Shown piece by piece: positions 49,231-58,437 of a stretch of 64,000 nucleotides of DNA. Where the stretch lies: contig CAVQJU010000002.1 of assembly GCA_963712905.1 (NCBI GenBank), positions 62,001-126,000 on the forward strand, read 5' to 3'. This DNA comes from CAVQJU01 sp963712905 (GTDB taxonomy: Bacteria; Acidobacteriota; Vicinamibacteria; Vicinamibacterales; CAVVIG01). The notes under the pieces were generated by a model. That model had not been told where the DNA came from, did not search any database, and worked only from the letters and a program-made list of their open reading frames with translations. Each line of letters starts with the position of its first letter. Positions within the stretch are counted from its first letter, which is position 1. The position numbers were made by a program, and so were the translations under genes.

Positions 49231-51600
49231 TTATGGGATCAGCACGAGCCGGAGGGCCGGAGGCAGCACGGTCAGCGTGGCCTGGCGTTCGAGGGCCGCG
49301 AGTTTCCGCGCTCCTGCGTCCGCAAGTTCCTGCCGGGCGGCACGAGCGGCGGCGTGCGCGTGATGCACGCGGCGGTCGAACAGCCCGGGCTGAAACGGCG
49401 CAGGGGCCAGGATGATCGCGATCTGCCGTTCGCGGGCTGCTCTTGCCGCGATAAACGCCGAGACTGCGGACATGGCTTCGGCGCGTGCGTGCGCGGCTGC
49501 GGCGTGAACGAGCGCCGCGCCTTCGGGAGCGACAGCTGCGAGCACCTCGTCGATCCAATGCCTGCTGAGGCGGCTTGATGGCCGGTTCGTCAACGCCACC
49601 GAGGCCGCCATCGCCTCGGAGAGCACGCAGCGGCCGCAGCCGTCTTCGATGCTCGTTTCGAAGATCAGCAGGATTCGCGAACCCAGACGCGCACGTGTTC
49701 GTGCGTTCCGGGCCACGGCGACGAGCGGACCGCAGCCGGCGCACTCGAAATGCGGGATTCCGGTTCGCCGGCGAGACAGTGCTCGTTGCACCTCGAGACG
49801 TCGAGCCTCGAGAACCCCTTCCGCCCGATACGCATCCATGTGTTCGCTCGATTCACCGGCGTCGGCCTCTGCGTCAGGGTCGCCCAGTGGATTCGGCGCC
49901 CCGATTTCGGTTTGAGCGCGAGCGATCCGATTGCGGAGCCCTTCGAGGAGGCGTTCTTCTCCCGTCCCGGCTGCCACGAGATGGAACGCGTGAACGGTCC
50001 GGCGCTGGCCGATGCGGTCGACCCTGCCGATCCGCTGCTCCAGGCGCATCGGGTTCCAGGGCAGTTCCAGGTTGATGACGATTCGGCACGCGCCCTGGAG
50101 GTTGAGGCCCTCGCCGGCCGCATCAGTCGCCAGCAGGACCGCGCGCTCGCCGGCGTCGAAGGCGCGCAGCGCCGCCGATCGTTCGTGGCGCGAGAGGCCG
50201 CCGTGCAGGATGGCGGCGGGCTTCCCGAGGCTGCGCGCGACGTGTTCAACATGGGCGAGCGTGTCCCGGTATTCGGTGAAGACGATGACCGGCTCCCCGA
50301 TTCGATTCAGCAGACGAGAGAGCGCCACGAGCTTCGTCTCGCGAGCGGCGGCGGCCTCCGCCGCTCCTGCGAGCGAAGTCAGAAGCTGCCGTTCGAGTGC
50401 GCGGTCGCGCAGGGTCATGGCCGGCCGCCATGCCGGCGCTTCGTCGGCGGCGTCGAATTCGCCCATGTCGTCGAGCGGCAGCTGGAGCTGCCCCGCGAGA
50501 TCCTGCTCCGGCCCCAGGATGGCGAGACGCCGCGCTATCGTCAGCTGAAGTGCGTGCGCGCCCGAGTACGCCCGCTTGCGAAGAATGGCCAGCGCGAGCC
50601 AGACGTCGGGGTCGAGCTCGCCGCGCTCCTCGCGCACGGCGCGGCCGAACGCCTCGAGCCGCGCGTGCATCTCGACCTCCTCGCCGCTCGGGCGCAGCAG
50701 CAGGCGATGCACGCGGCGCGAGGCGGCATGGCGCACAACGCTGCGGGTCCTGCGAAACACCAGGAGCCCATCGGTTTCGCCGCCGATGGCGCACAGAGAC
50801 CTGAACGCACGGGCATCGCCGTTGTGCGGCGTCGCCGTGAGCAGCACGACGTACGGAACGCGAGCGGCCAGCGCCGCCACGGCCTCGTGCCGGTCGCTGT
50901 CGCCGGCGAGGCCGTGCGCTTCGTCGACGACGATGGCGTCCCACGCGCACGCGGCGACCGCCGGCAGGACGTCCGCGCGCTTGACGTAGTCCACGGACAC
51001 GATCGCGATCGGCCAGGTCGTCCACGGGTTGACGCCGTAGGGCAGTGCGGAGACGCGGCGGGCGACGGCTCGAAAATCAACGACGCTGACCTGAAGACCG
51101 AAGCGATCCGAGAGTTCGCCCGCCCACTGTTCGCGCAGGCCGGCCGGCGTGATGATCAGCACGCGGTCGGCGGCGCCGCGCGCCCGCAGCTCCGCAATTG
51201 CCAGGCCAGCCTGGATGGTTTTTCCCAGCCCGACCTCGTCCGCCAGAAGGACGCGGCAGCCGTCTCCGCGCGCCAGCGCAATGGCGGGCTCGAGCTGATG
51301 CGGCAGCAGCTCGATGCGAGCGCGCCCGGCCGCGCACAGATGTCCCTCGGAGAACTGGTTGAACAACAGCTCGCGGCACGATCTGCGCCAGCGGCGTGAT
51401 CGGACCAACCGGAGACGCTGCGACGCCGGAATCGGCTCGATCGAGTCGAACGGCGCGAGAAGGCGTGTCTCGACCCCCGAATTGGCCGGGCCAAGACCCG
51501 ACAGCGTGATCAGCTGGCAGTCGTCGTACGCGCGCGCGTCCACCACGCGCCAGCGCTGGCGGCGGGCGTTTACGGACATTCCGGATCGCAGAATCTGCAT
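49231..51600 (-). CDS. SNF2-family DEAD/DEAH helicase of a restriction/defence module
   Basis: 789 residues with the SNF2 helicase order: LLPHQLEPAI, Walker A DEVGLGKTIQ (about 121), VDEAHG (about 222), LLTATPHNGD, then VFTEYRDTL, LATDAAGEGLNLQ and the arginine-finger motif QRIGRVDRIGQ. A C-terminal part has a possible Cys motif FECAGCG. It is most like SNF2 helicases next to methyltransferases (DISARM DrmD, RapA-like), which translocate on DNA. ATG 51600 (MQILRSGM) is my start; 51579 is an alternative, and the longer frame to 51762 looks non-coding. It is the first gene of the helicase-methyltransferase-GxxExxY series. Confidence 0.8.
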   Translation of the reverse strand: MQILRSGMSVNARRQRWRVVDARAYDDCQLITLSGLGPANSGVETRLLAPFDSIEPIPASQRLRLVRSRRWRRSCRELLFNQFSEGHLCAAGRARIELLPHQLEPAIALARGDGCRVLLADEVGLGKTIQAGLAIAELRARGAADRVLIITPAGLREQWAGELSDRFGLQVSVVDFRAVARRVSALPYGVNPWTTWPIAIVSVDYVKRADVLPAVAACAWDAIVVDEAHGLAGDSDRHEAVAALAARVPYVVLLTATPHNGDARAFRSLCAIGGETDGLLVFRRTRSVVRHAASRRVHRLLLRPSGEEVEMHARLEAFGRAVREERGELDPDVWLALAILRKRAYSGAHALQLTIARRLAILGPEQDLAGQLQLPLDDMGEFDAADEAPAWRPAMTLRDRALERQLLTSLAGAAEAAAARETKLVALSRLLNRIGEPVIVFTEYRDTLAHVEHVARSLGKPAAILHGGLSRHERSAALRAFDAGERAVLLATDAAGEGLNLQGACRIVINLELPWNPMRLEQRIGRVDRIGQRRTVHAFHLVAAGTGEERLLEGLRNRIARAQTEIGAPNPLGDPDAEADAGESSEHMDAYRAEGVLEARRLEVQRALSRRRTGIPHFECAGCGPLVAVARNARTRARLGSRILLIFETSIEDGCGRCVLSEAMAASVALTNRPSSRLSRHWIDEVLAAVAPEGAALVHAAAAHARAEAMSAVSAFIAARAARERQIAIILAPAPFQPGLFDRRVHHAHAAARAARQELADAGARKLAALERQATLTVLPPALRLVLIP

Positions 51601-51839
51601 CGCGCAATTGGTCGGAGCTGGCAATCGATGGGACCCTGATTCGGGGCGGTGTCGATCACGGCCGAAACCGAACAGTCGTGGGCCCCGGTTCAGGCATTCG
51701 GCAATCGTTGTGCCACTCGTGCGGTTTCCGTCGCTTCCGCCTCGTGCGTCTTTTTTCTTCATCCCGGGCGCCCTGTAACGGAGTCTCGAGTCGTGACACT
51801 CCCTGTGCGTGCCGACGAAAGGCGCAAGGAGGAGCTGAT

Positions 51840-52580
51840 ATGACGCCGCGGATTGACGAAGTTGCTCCGGATCTCTATCGCATCAGCGTGTACGCGCCGC
51901 AATTCGACCTGCAGTTCAATCACTTCCTGGTCAAAGACGACGAGCCGCTCCTGTTTCACACCGGCATGCGGGGGATGTTTCCCGTCGTGCGCGACGCCGT
52001 GGCGACCCTCATGGACCCGGCGGCGCTCCGGTGGATTGGCTGGAGCCACTTCGAGGTCGACGAGTGCGGCGCGCTCAACGAGTGGCTGAACGCCGCGCCG
52101 AACGCGACGCCGGTCTGCGGCGAGCTCGGCGCGATGATCAACATCGCCGACTTCTCGAACCGGCCGCCGCGCGGATTGAAGCCAGACGAGGTCCTCGAAA
52201 CGGGCCGCCACCGCTTCCGCTTCGTGCCGACGCCGCACCTTCCGCACGGCTGGGATGCGGGCATGTTCTTCGAGGAACGCGACTCGGTGCTGCTCTGTTC
52301 GGACCTGCTCCACCAGATCGGAAACGTCGAGCCGGTCACGACCAACGATGTCGCCGGCCGCTACCGGCACGCGCTCGAGACGTACCAGCAGTCCCCGTTG
52401 ATGGATTACGTGCCGTACACGGAGAACACGAAGCGGCACCTGGCGATCCTCGCCGGTCTGAAGCCCCGCGTCCTCGCGGCGATGCACGGGTCGACGTTCG
52501 TCGGCGACGGTGGCGCCGCGCTCATCGCCAGCGGCGACGTGATTCGCGACGTCAGCAGCGGATCGCTGGCGGCGCGGTAA
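51840..52580 (+). CDS. Metallo-beta-lactamase-fold di-iron protein (ODP-like)
   Basis: 246 residues from ATG 51840 with a strong AAGGAGGAG site. The metal motif reads SHFEVDE (His70, Glu72, Asp74), the H-x-E-x-D form of flavodiiron and oxygen-binding di-iron (ODP) proteins, not the HxHxDH of hydrolases. Further ligands are likely in TPHLPHGWDAG, LLCSDLL and AAMHGSTF. Such domains bind O2 or reduce O2/NO when paired with flavin or rubredoxin. None is fused here, so this may sense oxygen. It converges on the M14 gene with 2 bases between. Confidence 0.75.
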   Translation: MTPRIDEVAPDLYRISVYAPQFDLQFNHFLVKDDEPLLFHTGMRGMFPVVRDAVATLMDPAALRWIGWSHFEVDECGALNEWLNAAPNATPVCGELGAMINIADFSNRPPRGLKPDEVLETGRHRFRFVPTPHLPHGWDAGMFFEERDSVLLCSDLLHQIGNVEPVTTNDVAGRYRHALETYQQSPLMDYVPYTENTKRHLAILAGLKPRVLAAMHGSTFVGDGGAALIASGDVIRDVSSGSLAAR

Positions 52581-52582
52581 CG

Positions 52583-55135
52583 CTATTTCGACGCGAAGAT
52601 GGCGTTGAAGAGCAGCCGGAAGGTGGCGTACGACTGGCCGCGGTGCTGCACGCGGAAGCCGAACAGAATCACGCGGCCCGAGCCGACCTGAACCGAGACG
52701 AGGGCGGGCCGGCCGGCGATGGTCGATTCGCCCTGCAGCAGTCCGCTGACGAGGACATCCTTCGCGGCATAGCGGGCCACCGTCGTGACGGACGCATCCT
52801 GCGGCACGTCGTACGCCGAGCCGTCGGCGAAAAACCCGGCGGCTCGCGCCGGCATGCCGTACGCGAGCGGCTGGGCGGTGTCGAACTCGAGGCTCACGAG
52901 CGAACCGGGGGCGAAAAACGTCTCCCGCGGCTGGCGGGCGACGTCCCGGATGGGTAGCTTGAACGTGTCGATGGCGAATGCCCCGGCCTGATCCAGGCAG
53001 ACGAGCGTGCCGCCGGCTTTCACGAACGCGTCCAGCTCGCGAACGCCCTCCTCGCCCAGGCCTCCGCCGTAGCCGAGCGGCACCGTGTCCTTCACCATTC
53101 CCTTCAAGATCCGTTCAGGCGTCGCGTTCGGCAGGATGATGGCGTCGAACTGCGCGCGCAGATCGCCGGCGCGGATCATGACACTGTCGGCGCTGGTGAA
53201 CGGGAACTCGAACTGGTCCAGTACCCAGCGTGTCCATCCCTCGTCGTTGTCATCCCCGGCGGGCTTGTAGAGCGCCACCCTGAGGTGGGTACCCGTGCGC
53301 GCCGCCGCCGCCGGCACCGGCGATTTCCCTTTCGCTCCGTCGACGCGCAAATTCAGCTGCCCGGCGATCGCCGTCAAGACGGGCTCAGCCTCTTTGACGC
53401 CCGGCACGACGATCGATCCGGCCGGGTACTTGAAGCCGTTCACGTCTGTCGGGCTCGGCAGCCACGAAACCTGCAGTCCGGCCGCCAGCAGACGGTTCCC
53501 CGCCAGGGCGCCGGCCGTGCCGCGCGCGTCCACGATGTAGTAGCCGGGCTTCTTCTCGCCCCAGATCTTGCCTGCCGTCGTCGAGGGAGACGAGGCGGGC
53601 GTCGCAGCGGTCACGCGGGACATCAGCGGCAGGTCGAACGGCCGCTCGACCGTCCGGACGTCCAGGCCCATCTGGGCCGGAAGCGTCCAACCCGTCGCGT
53701 CGTACGGCCGCTGGCCGGTGCCTGCGGGCGCGGGGTAGTCCTGCCGCTCGATCAACGTCTTCACGAACGCGCGGTAGGGCTGCGACAGGAGGATGAGGTC
53801 GCTGCCCGCGGGAAACGCGGTGGTGCCTGCGCGAAAGGGCTCCTGGGCGCGCTGAATCTCGACACCGCCGAGCAACAGCAGCTCCTCGAGCTTCCGCAGC
53901 GCCAGCACGTCGTGCTGCTCGGGCGGGATGACGAACGCGAACGGCGTCTCCCGCACGCCAGCCTCGATGGCGCGCCGGCCCATGTCGTAGAAGCTCCGCA
54001 CGAGCTCACCGCGGTATGCAGAGGCGCCGCGCAGCAGCCCGTGCATCGCGCTGAGGTCGTAGTCAACGATGTCGCGAAGCCGCCACGGACCGCCGGGCCA
54101 CGGGTGCGGCGCATCGATCTGGGCGGCGGGGTCGACCGGAGTCTCCGCAATCGTGCTGGCCACCCTGGCGCCGGCCGCCTCGGTCAGCAGACAAACCGTG
54201 TTGTGGCCGAGCGGCACGGAGTCCTCGTAGCCCGGAAAGTAGTAGTCGTACGGGCTGCTCGACACCACGCCAGCGCGCTGGTCGCGCTCGAGCTCGAGCG
54301 TCATCGACGCGCCCAGGAGGGCGGCTTCGCGCCAGATGATCGGATCGTAGTTGGGGTGGATCGGATCGCTGTTCGGCGGCGCGTAGAACCGCGGGCCGTC
54401 GCCTTCCATCTGGTGCATCGACAGGAACACCTGCGGATGCCACTCCGTGTTGAAGAACCGCGCGAGGTTCCGGCTCTCGGCCAGGTTCAGCATGAAGCCG
54501 TCGCGGTTGATGTCGTGGCCGGCGTACTTGTGATCGGCCGCCGGCATCGGCCCGCCGTCGAACGGCGTGTTCTTGAACTTGTTGTACCAGTCGACCACCA
54601 AACGATTGCCGTCGGGGTTGAGCATCGGGATGACGATCAGCACGATGTTCCTGAGCTGATCGAGGATCTCGGAGTCGTTCGAGGTCGCCAGCTCGTACAA
54701 CAGGTGGTTCGCGGCCTGCGTGCCACCGACCTCCGTCGCGTGGATGCTCGCGCCGATAGCCACGACGACCTTGTGCGCGGCGGCGATCCGGGTCGCCTCC
54801 TCCGGCGAGAGAGTCCGCGGATCGGCGAGGCGCTGGTTGTCGCGCTTGATTTGATCGAGGTTCCGGATGTTTTCGGGCGCCGACACGATTGCGGCGACCG
54901 TGCGGTGCTTCTCGGTCGTCGGCCCGAGATCGACGACCTTGACGCGGTCGGAGTTCATGGCGACCGCCTCGACGTACTTCTCTATTGCGTCGGCGGAGGC
55001 AAGATATCCGTCCGCTCCCATGCGGAATCCGAAATGAGCTTCTGGAGTTGGAACGAGACCGGCTGGCTGTTGCGCTCTGGGAAGAACAGAACAGCAGAGC
55101 AGGACGACTATGAAGAGGATGCTCCGCGTTCGCAC
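52583..55135 (-). CDS. Large secreted M14 zinc carboxypeptidase-like protein
   Basis: 850 residues with a signal peptide (ILFIVVLLCCSVLPRA). The M14 domain has His132 and Glu135 in GASIHATEVGG, HDINRDGFM (207-215) and His241 in SMHQMEGDG. The C-terminal half is a beta/amidotransferase-like region (WTRWVLDQFEF, LPNATPERILKG, VCLDQAG). It has the same architecture as the protein at 29900-32620 but is clearly diverged. It is probably a periplasmic or secreted peptidase. It is the most downstream gene of a minus-strand run that begins near 58168. Confidence 0.85.
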   Translation of the reverse strand: MRTRSILFIVVLLCCSVLPRAQQPAGLVPTPEAHFGFRMGADGYLASADAIEKYVEAVAMNSDRVKVVDLGPTTEKHRTVAAIVSAPENIRNLDQIKRDNQRLADPRTLSPEEATRIAAAHKVVVAIGASIHATEVGGTQAANHLLYELATSNDSEILDQLRNIVLIVIPMLNPDGNRLVVDWYNKFKNTPFDGGPMPAADHKYAGHDINRDGFMLNLAESRNLARFFNTEWHPQVFLSMHQMEGDGPRFYAPPNSDPIHPNYDPIIWREAALLGASMTLELERDQRAGVVSSSPYDYYFPGYEDSVPLGHNTVCLLTEAAGARVASTIAETPVDPAAQIDAPHPWPGGPWRLRDIVDYDLSAMHGLLRGASAYRGELVRSFYDMGRRAIEAGVRETPFAFVIPPEQHDVLALRKLEELLLLGGVEIQRAQEPFRAGTTAFPAGSDLILLSQPYRAFVKTLIERQDYPAPAGTGQRPYDATGWTLPAQMGLDVRTVERPFDLPLMSRVTAATPASSPSTTAGKIWGEKKPGYYIVDARGTAGALAGNRLLAAGLQVSWLPSPTDVNGFKYPAGSIVVPGVKEAEPVLTAIAGQLNLRVDGAKGKSPVPAAAARTGTHLRVALYKPAGDDNDEGWTRWVLDQFEFPFTSADSVMIRAGDLRAQFDAIILPNATPERILKGMVKDTVPLGYGGGLGEEGVRELDAFVKAGGTLVCLDQAGAFAIDTFKLPIRDVARQPRETFFAPGSLVSLEFDTAQPLAYGMPARAAGFFADGSAYDVPQDASVTTVARYAAKDVLVSGLLQGESTIAGRPALVSVQVGSGRVILFGFRVQHRGQSYATFRLLFNAIFASK

Positions 55136-55159
55136 CGCGGCATCATAACAGAAGGTCTT

Positions 55160-56011
55160 TCAGCGACTGTCCGCGTCCCACTCGTCCACTTTGATCGGCC
55201 CTTGCTCGCTCATCGTGTAGCGCTCGACAATCCGCTTCCCATATCGGGATGCTCGTCGCTGAATGGTGAACCCCCCGTCCGGCAACGCTCGGACTGTCGG
55301 GGATACCGACGGAAAAATATCGGGCGCGGCCGCCACCGCCGTGAACGTCTCGCCATCGAACCGGCCGATTCGCAGGACGACGGTACCGAGGTCGCCTTGA
55401 ATGCGGCGTGCGGTTGCGACAAACCAGAAATGCGTCGCAGAGAGCGGCTCGAGCCCCGTCAACTGCAGGCTGATCTGGCCGCCGTCGTTCCCGGGCCCCC
55501 GCTGTCGATCCTGCGCGAATTCGGCCGCGGTCACGTGGACGAACTGAGCGCCGTCGTCGCGATACGCACGCAGCCACATCGCATCGTCCGGCCCGTCGCC
55601 GATTCGAGGGATGTCAACGCCCACCACCAGGAAGCGGCCGATCGACAGGTTCACGAGGAAGGCCGACGTCGCTTCCATTGAAATCGCCGGCACGTGATGC
55701 AGCAGTGCGTCCAGGCCGGCCTTTACTTGCGCTTCGTCGGTTTTACCTGGAGTGAAGTGTTCTGTGACGAAGGCGTCGACTTCGGCGAGGACCTCCGCGG
55801 TGACGCCGTCCCGTATCCGCATGTATCGGGCGATCGAGGGCGGGTCGAATGTCGATGTGGGCTGCCGCAGCTGATCGAGCAGCCGGGTGACGCGCGCGGC
55901 GCGATCGGCAGATGGTGTGGTGTCCGGCTGCTGGGCGGCCGCCGGGTGATTCGCCGCGCACAAGATAATCGTGAGCGCAGCGACACCGAGCCGTCTCGAT
56001 CGCTGGTTCAT
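55160..56011 (-). CDS. Secreted protein of unknown function
   Basis: 283 residues with a signal peptide (LGVAALTIILCAANHPAAAQ). A helical region (ARVTRLLDQLRQPTSTFD, ARYMRIRDGVTAEVLAEVDAF) leads into a beta-rich C-terminal half (SIGRFLVVGVDIPRIGDGPDD, DGGFTIQRRASRYGKRIVERYT). No catalytic motif is recognised. ATG 56011 overlaps the stop of the Glu/Pro-rich gene by ATGA, so the two are coupled; the longer frame to 56110 has no better start. Confidence 0.6.
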   Translation of the reverse strand: MNQRSRRLGVAALTIILCAANHPAAAQQPDTTPSADRAARVTRLLDQLRQPTSTFDPPSIARYMRIRDGVTAEVLAEVDAFVTEHFTPGKTDEAQVKAGLDALLHHVPAISMEATSAFLVNLSIGRFLVVGVDIPRIGDGPDDAMWLRAYRDDGAQFVHVTAAEFAQDRQRGPGNDGGQISLQLTGLEPLSATHFWFVATARRIQGDLGTVVLRIGRFDGETFTAVAAAPDIFPSVSPTVRALPDGGFTIQRRASRYGKRIVERYTMSEQGPIKVDEWDADSR

Positions 56012-57891
56012 CTGTCCGAGCGGCGCGAGCTCGGCGGCGTCACGGTGATCTCGTCCAGCTTGTCGAGCAGCGCCGCGAAGCCGCACTGCTCGGGATCGAA
56101 CAGGCCCCACTCGTCCTCGATGGGACGCGTTCGCTTCGGGCGTGGCTTCTTCTCCTCGGCCGCCGCCTCGGCCGCAGGGGCAGGCGGAGGCGCCGCCGCG
56201 GGCGCGGGCGCAGGCGCAGACGCTCGTCTTGCCGTTTGCACGCGTGTCTCAACCGCCCTCGGGCGCTGCGGCTTCTGTGGCGGCGGCTCAACCGGGCCGG
56301 ACGCGGCGAGCTCGACTCGACGGCGGGCGATGTCCTCGCGCAGCGATCGCATGAGCTCGACCCACTCGGGTTTCGCCGCCGCCTTCCGCGGGGCGATCGG
56401 CTCCTCATACGCCTCGGCCGCGACGCCCTCGATGCGGGGCCAGACGTGCCATGCGGCCATCGGCATCGGCTCGAGGCGTTCGGCCGGCACGACGGGCTCG
56501 AAGGGCTGCAGCGATTCCTCGGCCTCGAGCGCCTCTTCGAACTCGGCGACCTGATCGAAGTCTTCGACGATGGGGGCCCTGGCTGCCGCGGCCGGGTGGT
56601 GTCCGTTCCCGTTTCCGTTTCCGTTGCCATTGCCGTTGCCGGCGTGCGCGTCGAGCACCGCGGGCTTTTCCGGAGGCGTCCAGTCGAGCCGCGGCCAGGC
56701 TTGCCAGGCCGCCAGCGGGAGCGGCTCGTAGCGCTCGACCGGGACCACTGGTTCAAACGGCTTCAGCGCCTGCGCAGGCTCCAGATCCGCCGGGGTGACA
56801 GGCGCGTCGGCTTGCAGCACGGCATCGAGCTCGATCGAGAGGTCGATGTCGAGGTCATCGCCGGCGCCTTCGGCCACGTCGCCGTCGTCGTCGACCGTCT
56901 CCGCCATCCACTCCTCGGCGTGAACCTCCTCGATGACCGGCAGGTTCGCGCGTTCGAAATCGGCCAGCAGATCGTCGAGCTCCGGCGCCGCGGCGGCCAC
57001 AGGCATGATCTCGTCGGCCGCTGCCGGCTCTTCGTCTGCCGGAGAGGTGTGCTCGAGCGTCGTGACGAACTCGTCGACCGCCATCGAAATGGCTGGCGCT
57101 GCGGCAATCGGAATCTCGGGCTCGGCTTCCGGCTCTTCGACTCGAAACGGCTCCACTGCTTCCTGGATCGCTTCCGGTTCCGCAACCGGCTCCGGTTCCA
57201 AGATGGGGTCCGGCTCGGCGATCGCCTCGAGGGTATCTTCCGGCGCCGCGTACGCCTCCTCGACGTTCGGCTCACTCGACGCGTACACCGGACTGTAGGT
57301 CTCGACAGGCGCGTCTTCCCCGGCCGAGGCGTAGGCCGGCTCTTCTTCAAAAAATGTCTGGATCTGGCCGGTTTCGACGGCTTCGTTGACGTCACTGAAT
57401 TCGATCTCAGGGGCGACGGCCTGAAGGGGCTGCGTCTCGGTTGCTTCCGGCCGGAGCGTGCCCGCCTCGTCTTCGTAGAGCTGGGCAGCCGCACGTTCCT
57501 CGTTTGCCCGTTCGATGTACGAAGCAATCTCCTCCGCGAACACCTTCGGGTCGCAGCCCTCGAGTGGTGCGTCGTTCGCCGGTTTGCGGCGGAACGCCGA
57601 CAGCACGCCTTTCCTCTGCTGCGGCTTCGGCGCCGCGAAGGTCGGAATCGTGAGCATCTGTACGTGGGCGGCCGTGGCGATCACGCGCAGAGCCGCCGCC
57701 AGCGCCGCATCGTCGGAAGGCGAGAGCAGGGCGGGGACCAGGATCAGGTCGGGGACGTTGTTGCCGATCGACTCGAGGGCGCGCTCGGTGGTGTCGGCCA
57801 GGATAAGCTCCGCGCCCTTCACGTGGCGGACGATGCTTATCAGGTGGGCGACCTGGCGCCGGTCGGGTTCGATGGCGAGGATCAGCGACAT
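56008..57891 (-). CDS. Receiver-like domain protein with long Glu/Pro-rich disordered region
   Basis: 627 residues. The first about 120 resemble a response-regulator receiver (MSLILAIEPDRRQVAHLISI, DLILVPALLSPSDD), though the phospho-Asp is not certain. The rest is acidic and disordered, rich in Glu, Pro and Ala. Two copies of a roughly 30-residue block are visible (LKPFEPVVPVERYEPLPLAA and LQPFEPVVPAERLEPMPMAA, each followed by W-x-x-WPR). Between them is an (Asn-Gly) run of about six units. The C-terminus has a conserved-looking WGLFDPEQCGFAALLDKLDE. It may be a polarity or scaffold protein. Function unknown. Confidence 0.6.
   Translation of the reverse strand: MSLILAIEPDRRQVAHLISIVRHVKGAELILADTTERALESIGNNVPDLILVPALLSPSDDAALAAALRVIATAAHVQMLTIPTFAAPKPQQRKGVLSAFRRKPANDAPLEGCDPKVFAEEIASYIERANEERAAAQLYEDEAGTLRPEATETQPLQAVAPEIEFSDVNEAVETGQIQTFFEEEPAYASAGEDAPVETYSPVYASSEPNVEEAYAAPEDTLEAIAEPDPILEPEPVAEPEAIQEAVEPFRVEEPEAEPEIPIAAAPAISMAVDEFVTTLEHTSPADEEPAAADEIMPVAAAAPELDDLLADFERANLPVIEEVHAEEWMAETVDDDGDVAEGAGDDLDIDLSIELDAVLQADAPVTPADLEPAQALKPFEPVVPVERYEPLPLAAWQAWPRLDWTPPEKPAVLDAHAGNGNGNGNGNGNGHHPAAAARAPIVEDFDQVAEFEEALEAEESLQPFEPVVPAERLEPMPMAAWHVWPRIEGVAAEAYEEPIAPRKAAAKPEWVELMRSLREDIARRRVELAASGPVEPPPQKPQRPRAVETRVQTARRASAPAPAPAAAPPPAPAAEAAAEEKKPRPKRTRPIEDEWGLFDPEQCGFAALLDKLDEITVTPPSSRRSDR
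56602..56643. repeat. Hexanucleotide tract encoding Asn-Gly repeats
   Basis: Degenerate CCGTTT/CCGTTG/CCATTG units with 6-base period, read on the minus strand as alternating Asn and Gly codons inside the disordered protein. Variation in copy number would change the linker length in frame. Confidence 0.8.
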
Positions 57892-57895
57892 CGGT

Positions 57896-58168
57896 TCAGG
57901 TTCGCGTCATGAAGAACAGGAGCACGCTGCCGGCAAACACGAAGACGAGAATGGGCGTGTGCGCCAGTCCCTGATCCCTCGCCGCCTGCACGACGACCGT
58001 CGAGAGCTGGCGCGCCGTGTGGCCGAACTCGGTCACTTCGGCCGAGGGCCCGGCGTGCCAGCGTCGCGAGAATTCCCGCTTGACGCGGTCGTCGAACGAG
58101 ATCAGCACGAGCAGGAGCAGCCCCACCGCGCCGATCGACATCACGATTTCTTTGTATTTGCGTCGCAT
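57896..58168 (-). CDS. Small two-helix membrane protein
   Basis: 90 residues: an N-terminal basic tip (MRRKYKE), a helix (MSIGAVGLLLLVLISF), a polar middle (about 45 residues) and a C-terminal helix (ILVFVFAGSVLLFFMTR). ATG 58168 has GGAG 8 bases upstream. It ends 4 bases before the receiver-like gene and probably begins that operon. No family is recognised. Confidence 0.6.
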   Translation of the reverse strand: MRRKYKEIVMSIGAVGLLLLVLISFDDRVKREFSRRWHAGPSAEVTEFGHTARQLSTVVVQAARDQGLAHTPILVFVFAGSVLLFFMTRT

Positions 58169-58437
58169 GGGCGTCACTCCTGATCCAGCGACACTCTGCC
58201 CCACTTCGGGGCATCGCAATTGCCGTTCCGCCCGGATCGGTCGATCTTTGCGCGGATATTTCCGTCCTGTCCTGATGTGTGGCAACCGGCGCGAACGAAT
58301 CTGCCAGTCCGATTACGAAAGTGGGCCGCGCGCGCGCCGGGAGGCTCCAGCGGGCCACGCCTGCAGGCTTTTGCGCACGCGAGACGGTAAACAGATGTCC
58401 TTTTCGTGGCACCTGCGTTGCACCAGGCTGCGTACTC

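Noticed and set aside
49226..49744. N-terminal extension of the methyltransferase frame into the helicase gene
   Set aside because: The sequence there is Arg-rich and overlaps conserved helicase C-terminal coding in another frame. A start at 49225 directly follows the helicase stop.
51601..51762. N-terminal extension of the helicase to 51762
   Set aside because: The residues are low in structure and Arg/Gly-rich. The conserved region begins near 51580.
58169..58437. A possible riboswitch in the gap before the PAP2 gene (GCAAAAGCC-like and GAAAGTGGG-like pieces)
   Set aside because: The pieces do not assemble into the paired helices of a c-di-GMP or other known class on either strand.
58279..58437. 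Longer PAP2 protein starting at ATG 58279
   Set aside because: The added 53 residues are Arg/Cys-rich and hydrophilic with no helix; the first membrane helix starts right after GTG 58438.
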